A stretch of DNA of 64,000 nucleotides, from assembly GCF_013343115.1 (NCBI RefSeq), contig NZ_CP054570.1, forward strand, positions 744,001 through 808,000, given 5' to 3'. How positions within the stretch are numbered: the stretch's first letter is position 1; every line of letters starts with the position of its first letter. Below are positions 26,876 to 36,209 of the stretch, piece after piece. The stretch comes from Streptococcus sanguinis. GTDB taxonomy: Bacteria > Bacillota > Bacilli > Lactobacillales > Streptococcaceae. A program made the translations under genes and the position numbers. A model generated the notes under the pieces. It worked only from the letters and a program-made list of their open reading frames with translations, had not been told where the DNA came from and made no database searches.

Positions 26876-27811
26876 ATGAAAAAATCACGTATCTTGGACG
26901 GAGTCAATCAAGCTCGCTTTGTCCCTCCTTATATTTTGTCTCTTTTTCTGGCGATTGTTTTTGTGCAAGGAGGACAGCAGTTGGCTTATTTGGCTTTGGA
27001 GCCAATTTCTGCTTTCCTAAGTCTTATGCTAGGTTTCTTGGGGCAAGGCGGATTCTTTGAAATCTTCTTCAATTTTGCCCTGCCTTTTCTTTTGTTTAGC
27101 TTTGTTTTTATGATACTGGTTCTCTTTCTCTGGGTGCGCTGGGCTGAAGGACGACCGCTCGCGACTCTGGGCTTTGTTAAAAAAGGAAGCTTGGTGGAGT
27201 TAGTCAAAGGATTGACAGTAGGTTTTCTCCTCTTTAGTCTAGTCGCTCTGCTTATGCTGTTGAGCGGAGCTGTCTCTTTCGAATGGGGACAGCTGACGCT
27301 GGAACCTTTCCTCTATATCTTGATTTTGCTTCCGCTTTGGATGATTCAGGGCGGGGCAGAAGAGCTAGTGACAAGGGCTTGGCTTCTGCCAGTTTCAGTC
27401 AAAAAGACCAACTTGCCCATCGGTTTGCTGACTTCAAGCCTGCTCTTTGCCCTCTTGCACCTAGGCAATCCAGATATTGGTATTCTTTCCATTCTTAACA
27501 TTGCCTTATTTGGGCTCTTTGCAAGTCTCTATCTGCTCCGGACGGACAATGTCTGGGGGATTATAGGACTTCATACTGCTTGGAACTTTACCCAAGGAAA
27601 TATCTATGGTTTCAGCGTTAGTGGTACTGGCGTTGACGCGGCAGTCCTGAACTTTATTCCAAAGTCAGAATGGAGCTGGTTGACTGGTGGAGCTTTCGGC
27701 GCTGAAGCCTCTGTTTTCAGCTCGCTCATTCTCTTGTTAGCCGTGCTTTACTTGCTTTTCAAGATGAAAAAAGATGGCAGTTTGACAGGGTTAGTGGGAA
27801 AGACAGAATAA
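26876..27811 (+). CDS. CPBP family intramembrane metalloprotease
   Basis: 311 residues, about eight hydrophobic segments. 'GGAEELVTRAWLLP' supplies EExxxR, 'FALLHLGNP' the first His and 'GLHTAWNFTQGNIYGF' the second His with Asn. The HxxxN ending and the 'WNF.QGN.YG' continuation mark a subgroup distinct from the CPBP protein at 19175. Substrate unknown. Its neighbour at 27888 is a close paralogue. Only a weak ribosome site is visible (GAGG, about 8 bp before the ATG). Confidence 0.88.
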   Translation: MKKSRILDGVNQARFVPPYILSLFLAIVFVQGGQQLAYLALEPISAFLSLMLGFLGQGGFFEIFFNFALPFLLFSFVFMILVLFLWVRWAEGRPLATLGFVKKGSLVELVKGLTVGFLLFSLVALLMLLSGAVSFEWGQLTLEPFLYILILLPLWMIQGGAEELVTRAWLLPVSVKKTNLPIGLLTSSLLFALLHLGNPDIGILSILNIALFGLFASLYLLRTDNVWGIIGLHTAWNFTQGNIYGFSVSGTGVDAAVLNFIPKSEWSWLTGGAFGAEASVFSSLILLLAVLYLLFKMKKDGSLTGLVGKTE

Positions 27812-27830
27812 CTATTCGAACGGCACTCTT

Positions 27831-27859
27831 TTGCTAATCCTAAAATAATATGCTATAAT
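27831..27859 (+). promoter_or_regulatory. Promoter of the second CPBP gene
   Basis: -35 TTGCTA (27831-27836), 17-bp spacer with extended TGC, -10 TATAAT (27854-27859). Each CPBP paralogue therefore has its own promoter. Confidence 0.7.
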
Positions 27860-27887
27860 AAATAAAAATAAGGAAAGGGATGTGTAT

Positions 27888-28835
27888 ATGTTTAAATCTC
27901 GTATGTTGGATGCTATCAAGCAATCGCGCTATATTCCGCCGATTTGGTTAGCTATCTTGATTGCTATTGGTTTTGTTTATGGAGGAGGAATTTTAAGTTT
28001 TGTCGGAATGTTACCAATTGGTATCATTGTCGGACTCTTGTTTGGCTTTGCAGATCCGACGATTAATCGGACAGAAGCAATGGCAGCCATTAGTCACTAT
28101 ACGGTCTTTTTTCAGCTAGCTGGTTTCTTCTTTATCGCCCTAGCAGTTTTCCTCTGGGTTCGATATCGTGAGAAGCGTCCTTTTTCTAGTCTGGGATTTT
28201 ATAAACAAGACTGGTTCAAAAATCTCCTCAAAGGCTTCCTTATTGGAGCTGTTCAGTTTTCACTGGTTGTTGTCTTGCTCTTGGTAACGGGGACAGGCAG
28301 CCTGAAATTAGGTCAGCTTAACTTGCAGTCTTTGATTTTTGTCCTAGCTATCATTCCTTTCTGGATTCTACAAGGCGGAACAGAAGAACTAGTGACGCGT
28401 GGTTGGCTCTTTCCAGCAGTTAGTGTTAAGTCAAATATCTTCATTGGTATCTTGATTTCTAGTGCTCTATTCGGGGCACTGCACCTCTTTAACCCTGGTG
28501 TGACCGTTCTTTCTATTGTCAATATCATACTAGACGGTATCTTTGCTTGTTTCCTTATGCTCAAGTATGACAATATGTGGGTACTGGCTGGCATGCACGG
28601 CGCTTGGAATTTTGTGCAAGGAAATATCTATGGCATTCAGGTCAGTGGCCAAGGAGCATCTACCTCAATCTTGAGCTATAGCTCACAATCTTCTGTGGAT
28701 TTGCTATCCGGCGGAGCTTTCGGTGCTGAAGGATCTATTTTTGCCAGTATCGTCCTGATTGGCTGCATTGCCTATCTTTACTGGTCACTTAAAAAAGAAA
28801 ATCGCCTGCCTCAGGCGCTGATCTTTAAGAAATAA
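27888..28835 (+). CDS. CPBP family intramembrane metalloprotease, paralogue
   Basis: 315 residues from ATG 27888 (AGGGA 7 bp upstream; an in-frame GTG at 27882 is less well placed). Same layout as the gene before it: 'RMLDAIKQSRYIPP' N-terminus, 'GGTEELVTRGWLFP' (EExxxR), 'GALHLFNPG', 'GMHGAWNFVQGNIYG', and a conserved 'LLSGGAFGAEGSIFAS' near the end. A tandem duplicate that has diverged in its first transmembrane helices. Confidence 0.88.
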   Translation: MFKSRMLDAIKQSRYIPPIWLAILIAIGFVYGGGILSFVGMLPIGIIVGLLFGFADPTINRTEAMAAISHYTVFFQLAGFFFIALAVFLWVRYREKRPFSSLGFYKQDWFKNLLKGFLIGAVQFSLVVVLLLVTGTGSLKLGQLNLQSLIFVLAIIPFWILQGGTEELVTRGWLFPAVSVKSNIFIGILISSALFGALHLFNPGVTVLSIVNIILDGIFACFLMLKYDNMWVLAGMHGAWNFVQGNIYGIQVSGQGASTSILSYSSQSSVDLLSGGAFGAEGSIFASIVLIGCIAYLYWSLKKENRLPQALIFKK

Positions 28836-28842
28836 GCATTTT

Positions 28843-28866
28843 GCCCAGTTTAGCTGGGCTTTTTTA
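28843..28866 (+). terminator. Terminator after the CPBP pair
   Basis: Perfect GCCCAG / CTGGGC stem, five-base loop, TTTTTT. Confidence 0.9.
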
Positions 28867-28995
28867 TGTCTTTTAAATAGGTGTATGACAAGGGACAGAA
28901 GATGGTAGAAGCGTGGCCATTCTACCTACACCCAAATTCAGAGAAAATAGGCCAAATATGGTAAAATAATAGAAGCACAATTTGAGGAATAAAAG

Positions 28996-30984
28996 ATGAT
29001 TAACAGAATAACAGATAATAAATTTGAATTGGTTTCTAAATATGAGCCTTCAGGTGACCAACCCCAGGCTATCGAGCAACTGGTGGATAATATCGAGGGA
29101 GGAGAGAAGGCTCAGATTCTCATGGGAGCGACTGGTACTGGTAAGACCTATACCATGAGTCAGGTTATCGCTCAGGTCAACAAGCCAACTCTGGTTATTG
29201 CCCATAATAAAACGCTGGCTGGCCAGCTTTATGGTGAGTTCAAGGAGTTCTTCCCCAATAACGCGGTGGAATACTTCGTTTCCTACTATGATTACTACCA
29301 GCCTGAGGCCTATGTGCCTTCCAGCGATACTTATATCGAAAAGGATAGCTCGGTCAATGACGAGATTGACAAGCTCCGTCACTCAGCGACATCAGCCCTC
29401 TTGGAGCGGAATGATGTGATTGTCGTGGCTTCGGTCTCTTGTATCTATGGTCTGGGATCGCCTAAGGAATACTCTGACAGTGTGGTAAGCCTGCGTCCTG
29501 GACTAGAGATTTCCCGTGACAAGCTGCTTAATGATCTGGTAGATATCCAGTTTGAGCGCAATGACATTGACTTTCAGCGGGGGAAATTCCGTGTTCGTGG
29601 TGATGTGGTAGAGATATTCCCAGCTTCTCGGGATGAGCATGCCTTTCGAGTAGAGTTTTTCGGAGATGAGATTGACCGGATTCGTGAGGTTGAAGCCTTG
29701 ACAGGTCGAGTCTTGGGTGAGGTGGACCATTTGGCCATCTTCCCAGCTACTCACTTCGTGACCAATGAAGACCACATGGAAGTGGCGATTGCTAAGATTC
29801 AGGCGGAGTTGGAGGAGCAGCTGGCTATCTTTGAGAAGGAAGGCAAGCTTCTGGAAGCTCAGCGCTTGAAGCAACGCACAGAGTATGATATCGAAATGCT
29901 GCGCGAGATGGGCTATACAAATGGCGTTGAGAACTATTCTCGTCATATGGATGGTCGGAGCGAAGGAGAACCTCCTTATACCCTTCTTGACTTTTTCCCT
30001 GATGATTTCTTGATTATGATTGATGAGAGTCACATGACCATGGGACAGATTCGGGGCATGTACAATGGCGACCGCTCTCGTAAGGAGATGCTGGTTAATT
30101 ATGGTTTCCGCCTGCCGTCTGCCTTGGACAACCGCCCGCTGCGCCGGGAAGAATTTGAAAGCCATGTTCACCAGATTGTCTATGTATCGGCTACGCCGGG
30201 CGACTATGAAAATGAACAGACGGATACTGTTATTGAGCAGATTATCCGGCCGACAGGGCTTCTGGATCCAGAAGTGGAAGTCCGTCCAACCATGGGGCAA
30301 ATTGATGATCTTTTGGGCGAAATCAATGCTCGTGTCGAAAAGAATGAGCGTACCTTTATCACAACCCTGACCAAGAAGATGGCGGAAGACTTGACGGACT
30401 ACTTCAAGGAAATGGGTGTCAAGGTCAAGTACATGCACTCAGACATCAAGACCTTGGAGCGGACTGAGATTATTCGAGACCTGCGCTTGGGTGTCTTTGA
30501 CGTTCTGGTTGGGATTAACCTGCTGCGCGAGGGAATCGACGTTCCCGAGGTTAGTCTGGTAGCGATCCTTGATGCAGACAAGGAAGGTTTCCTCCGCAAC
30601 GAACGTGGGCTTATCCAGACCATCGGAAGGGCAGCCCGCAACAGCGAAGGGCATGTAATTATGTATGCGGACACTATAACCCAGTCCATGCAGCTAGCTA
30701 TTGATGAGACTGCCCGCCGTCGGGCAATCCAGATGGCTTATAATGAAGAGCATGGCATTGTACCGCAGACCATCAAGAAAGAAATCCGAGACCTGATCAG
30801 TGTGACCAAGGCTGCCCTGCCAGACAAGGAAGAAACAGTCGAAATTGAAAGTCTCAACAAGCAAGAGCGCAAGGACATGGTCAAGAAACTGGAAGGCCAG
30901 ATGCAAGAAGCTGCCGGACTTCTCGACTTCGAACTGGCCGCACAGATTCGCGATATGATTCTGGAAATAAAGGCGATGGATTAG
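28996..30984 (+). CDS. uvrB: Excinuclease ABC subunit B
   Basis: 662 residues, full length. Walker A '[10 protein letters not shown]' near residue 45, '[12 protein letters not shown]' of the DNA-gripping beta hairpin near 95, 'IDESH' helicase motif II near 340, C-terminal helicase motifs '[25 protein letters not shown]' and 'QTIGRAARN', and the UVR motif that contacts UvrC at about 625-660. It verifies damage in nucleotide excision repair after delivery by UvrA. TTGAGGAA lies before the ATG; the upstream GGTAAAAT is a likely extended -10. Confidence 0.97.
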   Translation: MINRITDNKFELVSKYEPSGDQPQAIEQLVDNIEGGEKAQILMGATGTGKTYTMSQVIAQVNKPTLVIAHNKTLAGQLYGEFKEFFPNNAVEYFVSYYDYYQPEAYVPSSDTYIEKDSSVNDEIDKLRHSATSALLERNDVIVVASVSCIYGLGSPKEYSDSVVSLRPGLEISRDKLLNDLVDIQFERNDIDFQRGKFRVRGDVVEIFPASRDEHAFRVEFFGDEIDRIREVEALTGRVLGEVDHLAIFPATHFVTNEDHMEVAIAKIQAELEEQLAIFEKEGKLLEAQRLKQRTEYDIEMLREMGYTNGVENYSRHMDGRSEGEPPYTLLDFFPDDFLIMIDESHMTMGQIRGMYNGDRSRKEMLVNYGFRLPSALDNRPLRREEFESHVHQIVYVSATPGDYENEQTDTVIEQIIRPTGLLDPEVEVRPTMGQIDDLLGEINARVEKNERTFITTLTKKMAEDLTDYFKEMGVKVKYMHSDIKTLERTEIIRDLRLGVFDVLVGINLLREGIDVPEVSLVAILDADKEGFLRNERGLIQTIGRAARNSEGHVIMYADTITQSMQLAIDETARRRAIQMAYNEEHGIVPQTIKKEIRDLISVTKAALPDKEETVEIESLNKQERKDMVKKLEGQMQEAAGLLDFELAAQIRDMILEIKAMD

Positions 30985-31089
30985 AAAATACAGTTAGTAC
31001 CAAAGTTGCAAGCTAAGCTCTTAATTACTTCTCTAGTCAATGAGTCGCTATGTGAAAAAAGTTAGAGAAGTTTAAGTGGAGGAATTCAA

Positions 31090-31866
31090 GTGAAAAAGGA
31101 TCTAATTAAACTAATACTTATTTTCTTTATTTCAATTTTTGTGATAGGCATGATACCGATAGTTCAATTTATTTGGGCATTTATGCCGACAAAACTTGTT
31201 ACGAAAGAGGAAAAGCAGCATATTGAATATGTTGTGAACACAGCTTTTGAAGATAATTTAGGATTGAAGGTTAAGAAAATAGAGATTCCAACTTGGGTTA
31301 GTCATGTTACTTATCAATATTATGTAAAAGTTCAATTGACAGAAGAGGCGGACAAAATTTTAACAGATAAGTTAGAAGAAAGAACTTATTCCTATTACTC
31401 TAATAGCGATGATGAACCATCTTCGATACTAACAAATCTTATCTTTTCTTATGTCTTAGATACAAATTCTCATCCTATGTTGAATACCTTATATTTTGAT
31501 AAAGAGTCTGTTCTAAAGCCAGTGAAATTTAAGGAGCTGAGAACAGATTTAGATTACGATGTAACTGATGACCAAAAAGGGTTTTATCGTGATTTGGTTC
31601 AAATTAAAAAAGAACTAAAGTATAATCCCAAGACAGGGAAGTATGAAGCATCGGCAGAAGAAATAAAGGATTTGAGAAAAGATTTCATTCGTTTATCGGA
31701 AAATTACGAGGTTCTGTTGTTTTTCGATCTATATCTGGAAGGAGATATTCCTGAAGGTGCGAGTTTAAGTGACTATATTGATTTTACTAGCTTACCCAAA
31801 AATGTTTATGTAGTTGTTTGGGGAGAAAAAGGGAAATTAGATAGCAATGGTTTTCAGGCAGAATGA
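31090..31866 (+). CDS. Hypothetical membrane-anchored protein
   Basis: 258 residues starting at GTG 31090 with GTGGAGG about 8 bp upstream. One transmembrane helix at about 8-30, then a lysine/glutamate-rich extracellular or cytoplasmic domain with long predicted helices. Lower GC than uvrB before it, consistent with a strain-variable gene. No family recognised. Confidence 0.7.
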   Translation: MKKDLIKLILIFFISIFVIGMIPIVQFIWAFMPTKLVTKEEKQHIEYVVNTAFEDNLGLKVKKIEIPTWVSHVTYQYYVKVQLTEEADKILTDKLEERTYSYYSNSDDEPSSILTNLIFSYVLDTNSHPMLNTLYFDKESVLKPVKFKELRTDLDYDVTDDQKGFYRDLVQIKKELKYNPKTGKYEASAEEIKDLRKDFIRLSENYEVLLFFDLYLEGDIPEGASLSDYIDFTSLPKNVYVVVWGEKGKLDSNGFQAE

Positions 31867-31987
31867 TTTAGATGGCGATACTACATTTTGAATTGAATTA
31901 AGAACAATATAAAAATGATTTATTACTTAAAAATTGATAATTCGTATAAAGTTTGAATATCTATTTAGAAATAAACAAGGAGCACAC

Positions 31988-32533
31988 ATGCGTTATGCAC
32001 TTTTACTCCGCGGCATCAATGTCGGCGGGAAAAACAAGGTCGTTATGACTGATTTGAAGAAGGATTTAGCTGGGTTGGGTTTTGAAAATCCGGTTTCCTA
32101 CATCAACAGCGGCAATCTTTTCTTTGATAGCGAGGAGCAGGAGGAGAGGATTCGGGAGATATTGTCGGCTTATTTCAGTCGGTCTTACGATTTCCCTCTG
32201 CCTTTTGTCCTTGTCAGCTCTGCCATGCTTGAAAAAGAAACAGCCAATCTGCCTACTTGGTGGCAGGATGAAACTGCCTTTCGGCGAGATGTTCTCTTTT
32301 ATCTGCCGGAGACCGACAAGGAGAGCGTTCAAGAGCTGGCAGGCAGCTGGGCGAATGAGAAGGAGCAACTGCACTTTGGGCAGACGGCTTTCTTTTATAG
32401 CAATGCTGACCAAGCGGACTATCTCAAGTCCAACTACCATAAGAAACTGCTCAAGTCCAGTTTTTACAAGCAACTGACTATCCGAAATGGCAAGACCTTC
32501 CAGAAGATTGTGGAGTTGGTGAATGAAAAGTAA
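31988..32533 (+). CDS. DUF1697 family protein
   Basis: 181 residues from ATG 31988 (AAGGAG 7 bp upstream). 'MRYALLLRGINVGGKNKVVMTDLKKDLAGLGFENPVSYINSGNLFF' is the diagnostic N-terminus of DUF1697, and 'RNGKTFQKIVEL' its usual end. Cytoplasmic, biochemical role not established. Overlaps the next gene by 11 bp. Confidence 0.9.
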   Translation: MRYALLLRGINVGGKNKVVMTDLKKDLAGLGFENPVSYINSGNLFFDSEEQEERIREILSAYFSRSYDFPLPFVLVSSAMLEKETANLPTWWQDETAFRRDVLFYLPETDKESVQELAGSWANEKEQLHFGQTAFFYSNADQADYLKSNYHKKLLKSSFYKQLTIRNGKTFQKIVELVNEK

Positions 32534-33059
32534 AACCAAAAAGAAAACTAAAAACAAAAGAAAAGTAAAAGCTCAGGGAAATAAATTTAGTATTTGGTTG
32601 GAAAAACATTGGATAGTAGAAGCTCTTTTAGGTTATATATTCTTTATAATGGTTGCGATTGGAGTGGGATTTTTAACATTTGGGAATAAGTCAATTCCGG
32701 GTCCGCTTCGAGAGTTTAAATATGTTAGCCCTTTGTATATAAATTTGGTTTTCTTGATTGCTCTTCCATATTATTCCTGGTTTGGAAGTCTAAGAGAAGA
32801 AGGCTTCAACACGTTGAAAGGTTTTTCAGAAGTTTTTCTTTATCTTAATGGTCTACTTTTTCTTTTGCATTATTTTATAGGAATAGAATTAGAAGACGGA
32901 GAGGGATTTCTGCCACCATTGTGGAACTTGAATCCTCGCTATGTTTGGTTTCCAATTGCCACCTATTTAATCTTTTTCTTCATTCCAGCGTTAACGATGT
33001 TGATTTTAAAATATAATGAAAAAAAGAGGAAAAAACATGACCAAAGAAAATCTATCTAA
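32523..33059 (+). CDS. Hypothetical four-helix membrane protein
   Basis: 178 residues. A very basic N-terminus (about 20 Lys/Arg in the first 25) is followed by hydrophobic segments at about 36-54, 73-91, 103-118 and 138-162, and another basic tail. It overlaps the DUF1697 gene upstream (ATG inside GTGAATGAAAAG) and the next gene downstream, so it is translated as part of that operon. Not recognised. Confidence 0.65.
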   Translation: MKSKTKKKTKNKRKVKAQGNKFSIWLEKHWIVEALLGYIFFIMVAIGVGFLTFGNKSIPGPLREFKYVSPLYINLVFLIALPYYSWFGSLREEGFNTLKGFSEVFLYLNGLLFLLHYFIGIELEDGEGFLPPLWNLNPRYVWFPIATYLIFFFIPALTMLILKYNEKKRKKHDQRKSI

Positions 33060-33480
33060 GTTATTTTCATTTAAAACACTCTATCTGGCCTTGCTAACCT
33101 TTGTTATTCTTCATTTGATTTTGTTAGCTTTTGGTCTATCCTTTACTCCAGTTTTGTGGAATAGCTGGTTTTTTATTCTTTGTTTGACCTTCTTTATCCA
33201 TCCTTGGATAGTCTTTTTTAGGACAAGAGATTTTCAATGGTACCACCTAATTTTTCAATTATTCAGTGCACTAGTGGCACTTTATCTTTGGTTTTCGGCA
33301 TTCTTTGCTTTGTCAATCATCTCGGATCCAGCAATGCCCATCAATATAGACTATCATATACAAGATAATGAAATCATCATTGTCAGAGGTTTTGTGGTCC
33401 ATAGTACCTATGAACATCATGAATTGATCAATCCCTTTATCATGAAGTCAGAAGTGAAATATAACGAAGATATGTTTTAA
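33037..33480 (+). CDS. Small membrane protein, paralogue of 33553
   Basis: 147 residues from ATG 33037 (AGAGGA about 6 bp upstream); an in-frame ATG at 33016 lacks a ribosome site. Three hydrophobic segments occupy the first 100 residues, then a beta-rich tail 'IQDNEIIIVRGFVVHSTYEHHELINPFIMKSEVKY'. The same tail occurs in the next gene. Overlaps the previous gene by 23 bp. Function unknown. Confidence 0.7.
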   Translation: MTKENLSKLFSFKTLYLALLTFVILHLILLAFGLSFTPVLWNSWFFILCLTFFIHPWIVFFRTRDFQWYHLIFQLFSALVALYLWFSAFFALSIISDPAMPINIDYHIQDNEIIIVRGFVVHSTYEHHELINPFIMKSEVKYNEDMF

Positions 33481-33552
33481 TAACTTAGAAAGTGAGCAAA
33501 TCCATAGTCTGTTTTAGATCTAGTCATAATCTCGAGAAGAGGAAAAATTATT

Positions 33553-33978
33553 TTGAAATATTTAAATGTGTTTAGAATGGCTTATCTTGCCTTGTTATCC
33601 TTTGTCATTTTTCATCTTATTTTATTAACATTTGGTTTAGCATTTATTCCAACTTTGTGGAATATCTGGTTGCTTTGTCTTGGTTTAACCTTGTTGTTGC
33701 ATTTATGGGCTCGATTTTATAAATCAAGGATAGATCAAAAGCGTCATCTTATTCTAGAGCTTCTTAGTGCTTTTGTAGTTTTTTGTATCTGGGGTGTTTC
33801 ACTTTTAGCTTTTTCTTTTATAGAAGATTCACGCATTCCAATTACAGTAGATTTTAAAATAGTAGACAGCGAAGCTATCATCGTTAGAGGATCTTTGCTT
33901 CATGGTTATCGTGAATACCACGATTTAGTTAATCCTTTTATGATGAAGTCCGAAGTGAAATTTCAAGTTGAATATTAA
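33553..33978 (+). CDS. Small membrane protein, paralogue of 33037, TTG start
   Basis: 141 residues. The product aligns throughout with the gene before it ('TLYLALLTFVILHLILLAFGLSFTPVLWN' with 'MAYLALLSFVIFHLILLTFGLAFIPTLWN'; 'NPFIMKSEVKY' with 'NPFMMKSEVKF'). The best start that keeps the alignment is TTG at 33553, with GAGG about 12 bp upstream; ATG 33577 would shorten the N-terminus by eight residues. Recent tandem duplicate. Confidence 0.65.
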   Translation: MKYLNVFRMAYLALLSFVIFHLILLTFGLAFIPTLWNIWLLCLGLTLLLHLWARFYKSRIDQKRHLILELLSAFVVFCIWGVSLLAFSFIEDSRIPITVDFKIVDSEAIIVRGSLLHGYREYHDLVNPFMMKSEVKFQVEY

Positions 33979-34000
33979 CAAATAGAAAGCGAGAGAACTC

Positions 34001-34468
34001 ATGTCACGTGCCCAAGAAACAATTCTAACAAACATCTGCCTTGTTGAAGATGTATCGCGCGGTAAACTTCTAATGCAATATCGCTCTCCTGAGCGCTATC
34101 GTTGGTCTGGATATGCTTTTCCGGGTGGTCATATTGAAAAGGGAGAATCTCTCCATGATTCAGTTGTCCGTGAGATTTTAGAGGAAACGGGTTTGACTAT
34201 TACTCATCCAAAACTGGTCGGAGTTAAGAACTGGCATACGGATGAAGGGGTTCGCTACATTGTCTTTTGTTACAAAGCGACTGAATTTTCTGGTCAGATT
34301 CATTCGACAGAAGAGGGCGAGATCTCTTGGGTAGACAAGGAAACCCTGCCTCAGCTGGACTTAGCCTACGATATGCTTGAACTTCTACGTATGATGGAAG
34401 ATGAGGAATTATCCGAATATTACTATCATGAGCGTATTGAAGCCGGTTGGCGCAAGAGTATGTACTAA
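34001..34468 (+). CDS. Nudix hydrolase
   Basis: 155 residues. The Nudix box is complete: Gly then 'HIEKGESLHDSVVREILEETGLTI' (GX5EX7REUXEEXGU), binding metal and the diphosphate. Family members in streptococci are annotated as 8-oxo-dGTP diphosphatases, but the substrate is not fixed by the motif. The C-terminus 'EYYYHERIEAGWRKSMY' is a conserved addition. Ribosome site AAAGCGAGAG is modest. A terminator follows at once. Confidence 0.88.
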   Translation: MSRAQETILTNICLVEDVSRGKLLMQYRSPERYRWSGYAFPGGHIEKGESLHDSVVREILEETGLTITHPKLVGVKNWHTDEGVRYIVFCYKATEFSGQIHSTEEGEISWVDKETLPQLDLAYDMLELLRMMEDEELSEYYYHERIEAGWRKSMY

Positions 34469-34469
34469 A

Positions 34470-34506
34470 AAGACTGAATAGGTTGGGGCCTAATCAGTCT
34501 TTTTTT
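34470..34506 (+). terminator. Terminator after the Nudix gene
   Basis: AAGACTGA / TCAGTCTT outer stem with an inner AGG/CCT, then TTTTTT. Confidence 0.85.
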
Positions 34507-34514
34507 CTTGCTAT

Positions 34515-35027
34515 TTATTCCTGTAAAAATCCTAGGTCTCTCAAAGCGACTTCTACATAGTCCAAATCCTGCTGAGAGTCGGCTTGTACTAGGTGATAGT
34601 GGACTCCATCTGTCAGTTCAGATAAGGGGCGAAAGGCACAGGAAGCGACCTGTTGGAGAAAATGCTGGACATCTCGGCGGCAGGTCAGCTTTAGGTAAGT
34701 CTGGATTTCACCGTAAACTGGATGCTCAATCAAAATAGTCTGCACGCGGCCGCCATTATCCACGATAGCCAGCAGCTCGGCCTCCATATCCTCAGCCCTA
34801 TGCTGAACCTTGAAGAGCTGATGAAAAGCTGTGCTTTCTTGGCGGTCTTTATAAAGATAGCCACGGTTGGTTGAGAGAATGGGGGCATCATCAGCCCGCA
34901 AGAGGGCAATATCTTGCACGATAATCTGCCTGGTCACATGGAAATGTTCAGCCAGTGACTGGCCATTAAGGGCAGCAGATGATGTTTTCAAAAGGTTTAA
35001 TAGTTCTTCTCGTCTTTGCTTGGTCAT
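34515..35027 (-). CDS. niaR: Niacin-responsive repressor, HTH plus 3H domain
   Basis: 170 residues from ATG 35027 (a TTG six codons upstream is possible; neither has a good ribosome site). The HTH 'LNLLKTSSAALNGQSLAEHFHVTRQIIVQDIALLRA' is followed by the 3H domain with its spaced histidines (about 90-165, e.g. 'IEHPVYGEI' and 'DGVHYHLVQ'). NiaR (YrxA) represses NAD-precursor genes when nicotinate is plentiful. It lies 38 bp downstream of niaX in the same direction, matching its predicted target. Confidence 0.85.
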   Translation of the reverse strand: MTKQRREELLNLLKTSSAALNGQSLAEHFHVTRQIIVQDIALLRADDAPILSTNRGYLYKDRQESTAFHQLFKVQHRAEDMEAELLAIVDNGGRVQTILIEHPVYGEIQTYLKLTCRRDVQHFLQQVASCAFRPLSELTDGVHYHLVQADSQQDLDYVEVALRDLGFLQE

Positions 35028-35065
35028 AGCTTCATTGTAAACCAAAAGTCAGGAATCTTCAAGCT

Positions 35066-35590
35066 CTAGCGAATCTTTTTCAGCGCTTGATAGATGAACT
35101 TAGCAATGACAAAGTCGACCATGCTATGGATGACCGTACCAAGTCCAACCAGACCAAATAAGATATAGAAAGCATTAGCAGGATAGGCAGACGTTGTGTA
35201 AAAGAGGATGCAGACGGCCACTTCGCCAAAGGCATGAATCAAAGCCAGTAGGAAATTAAATATCCAAGTTTTCTTCTGGCTGTCCAGTGTTTCCGGGTGC
35301 TTCTGCAGATAAAAAGCACCGATGCTGCCGAAGAGCAAGTGGGACAGGGCTCTAAGCGTGATGATAAAAGGAAGCCCAGACATAAAAAATCCAATAGTGG
35401 AGCCAATCACAACAATCACCGTCATGAGAGGTGAAATAAACATAGCCAAAAAAATAGCGACATGGCTGGCTAAGGTGAAGGAAGCAGGCGGAATGACAAT
35501 TTTAATCGGCATAACTAGTGGGATAACAATAGCTAGTGCAGTCAAAAAAGCGGTCAGTGTCATAAACTGATTTTTAGATTTTGGTTTCAT
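35066..35590 (-). CDS. niaX: Niacin ECF transporter S component
   Basis: 174 residues, six hydrophobic segments. 'MTLTAFLTALAIVIPLVMPIKIVIPPASFTLASHVAIFLAMFISP' is characteristic of the NiaX group of S components, which bind the vitamin and dock on a shared EcfAA'T module encoded elsewhere. AAGGAG lies about 8 bp before the ATG. Pairing with niaR supports niacin as substrate. Confidence 0.85.
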   Translation of the reverse strand: MKPKSKNQFMTLTAFLTALAIVIPLVMPIKIVIPPASFTLASHVAIFLAMFISPLMTVIVVIGSTIGFFMSGLPFIITLRALSHLLFGSIGAFYLQKHPETLDSQKKTWIFNFLLALIHAFGEVAVCILFYTTSAYPANAFYILFGLVGLGTVIHSMVDFVIAKFIYQALKKIR

Positions 35591-35611
35591 AGTGACTCCT
35601 TTTTATCTGTA

Positions 35612-35651
35612 TATACACTAGTATAGTACACTGTTTTTGCAGAAAGGTCAA
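35612..35651 (-). promoter_or_regulatory. niaX promoter with candidate NiaR operator
   Basis: Minus strand -35 TTGACC (35651-35646) and -10 TACTAT (35626-35621), with a long 19-bp spacer. Two direct AGTGTA repeats (35630-35625 and 35617-35612), 13 bp apart, cover the -10 and the start site, where a repressor would act. The long spacer may mark a promoter that is weak on its own. Confidence 0.45.
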
Positions 35652-35676
35652 GACCTGTAAAAATCCTAAAAGAGAT

Positions 35677-35705
35677 TTGTCAAAATGCTTAAAATAGCTT
35701 ATACT
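35677..35705 (+). promoter_or_regulatory. Promoter of the phnA-like gene
   Basis: -35 TTGTCA (35677-35682), 17-bp spacer, -10 TATACT (35700-35705). It yields a leader of about 150 bases holding a 7-bp hairpin (AAGGCTG / CAGCCTT, about 35817-35844) close to the start codon. Confidence 0.65.
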
Positions 35706-35863
35706 AGAAGGGTGTGAAAATAGGAGCAAACTAGATTTTTAGAATTTAGTTGACCTTCACATTGATTAGTGTTCTGCTGGATTTGAAAAATGAAAGAAGA
35801 GCTTAATCATATATAGAAGGCTGGTATGGGAATTTAGCAGCCTTGACTAGAAATGGAGAAAAA

Positions 35864-36202
35864 ATGAACAACTTACCAAACTGTCCTAAATGTAATTCAG
35901 AGTATGTCTACGAAGATGGAACGCTCTTGGTCTGCCCAGAGTGCGCCTATGAGTGGAATCCAGCTGAAATCCAAGAAGCAGAAGAAGGACCAGTAGCAAT
36001 TGATGCTAATGGCAATAAGTTGGCTGATGGCGACACAGTTACCTTGATTAAGGACCTGAAAGTTAAAGGAGCACCCAAGGATCTCAAGCAGGGAACGCGC
36101 GTGAAAAATATCCGCATCGTGGAAGGTGACCATAATATTGACTGTAAGATTGACGGCTTCGGTGCGATGAAGCTCAAGTCAGAGTTTGTTAAGAAAATTT
36201 GA
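35864..36202 (+). CDS. PhnA/YjdM zinc-ribbon protein
   Basis: 112 residues from ATG 35864 (TGGAGA upstream). The zinc ribbon has Cys pairs 'CPKC' and 'CPEC', followed by the conserved C-terminal beta domain '[64 protein letters not shown]'. The family was named for the phn operon of E. coli, but it is widespread without phosphonate genes and its function is not known. Followed closely by a membrane protein gene. Confidence 0.9.
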   Translation: MNNLPNCPKCNSEYVYEDGTLLVCPECAYEWNPAEIQEAEEGPVAIDANGNKLADGDTVTLIKDLKVKGAPKDLKQGTRVKNIRIVEGDHNIDCKIDGFGAMKLKSEFVKKI

Positions 36203-36209
36203 GGTCTCT

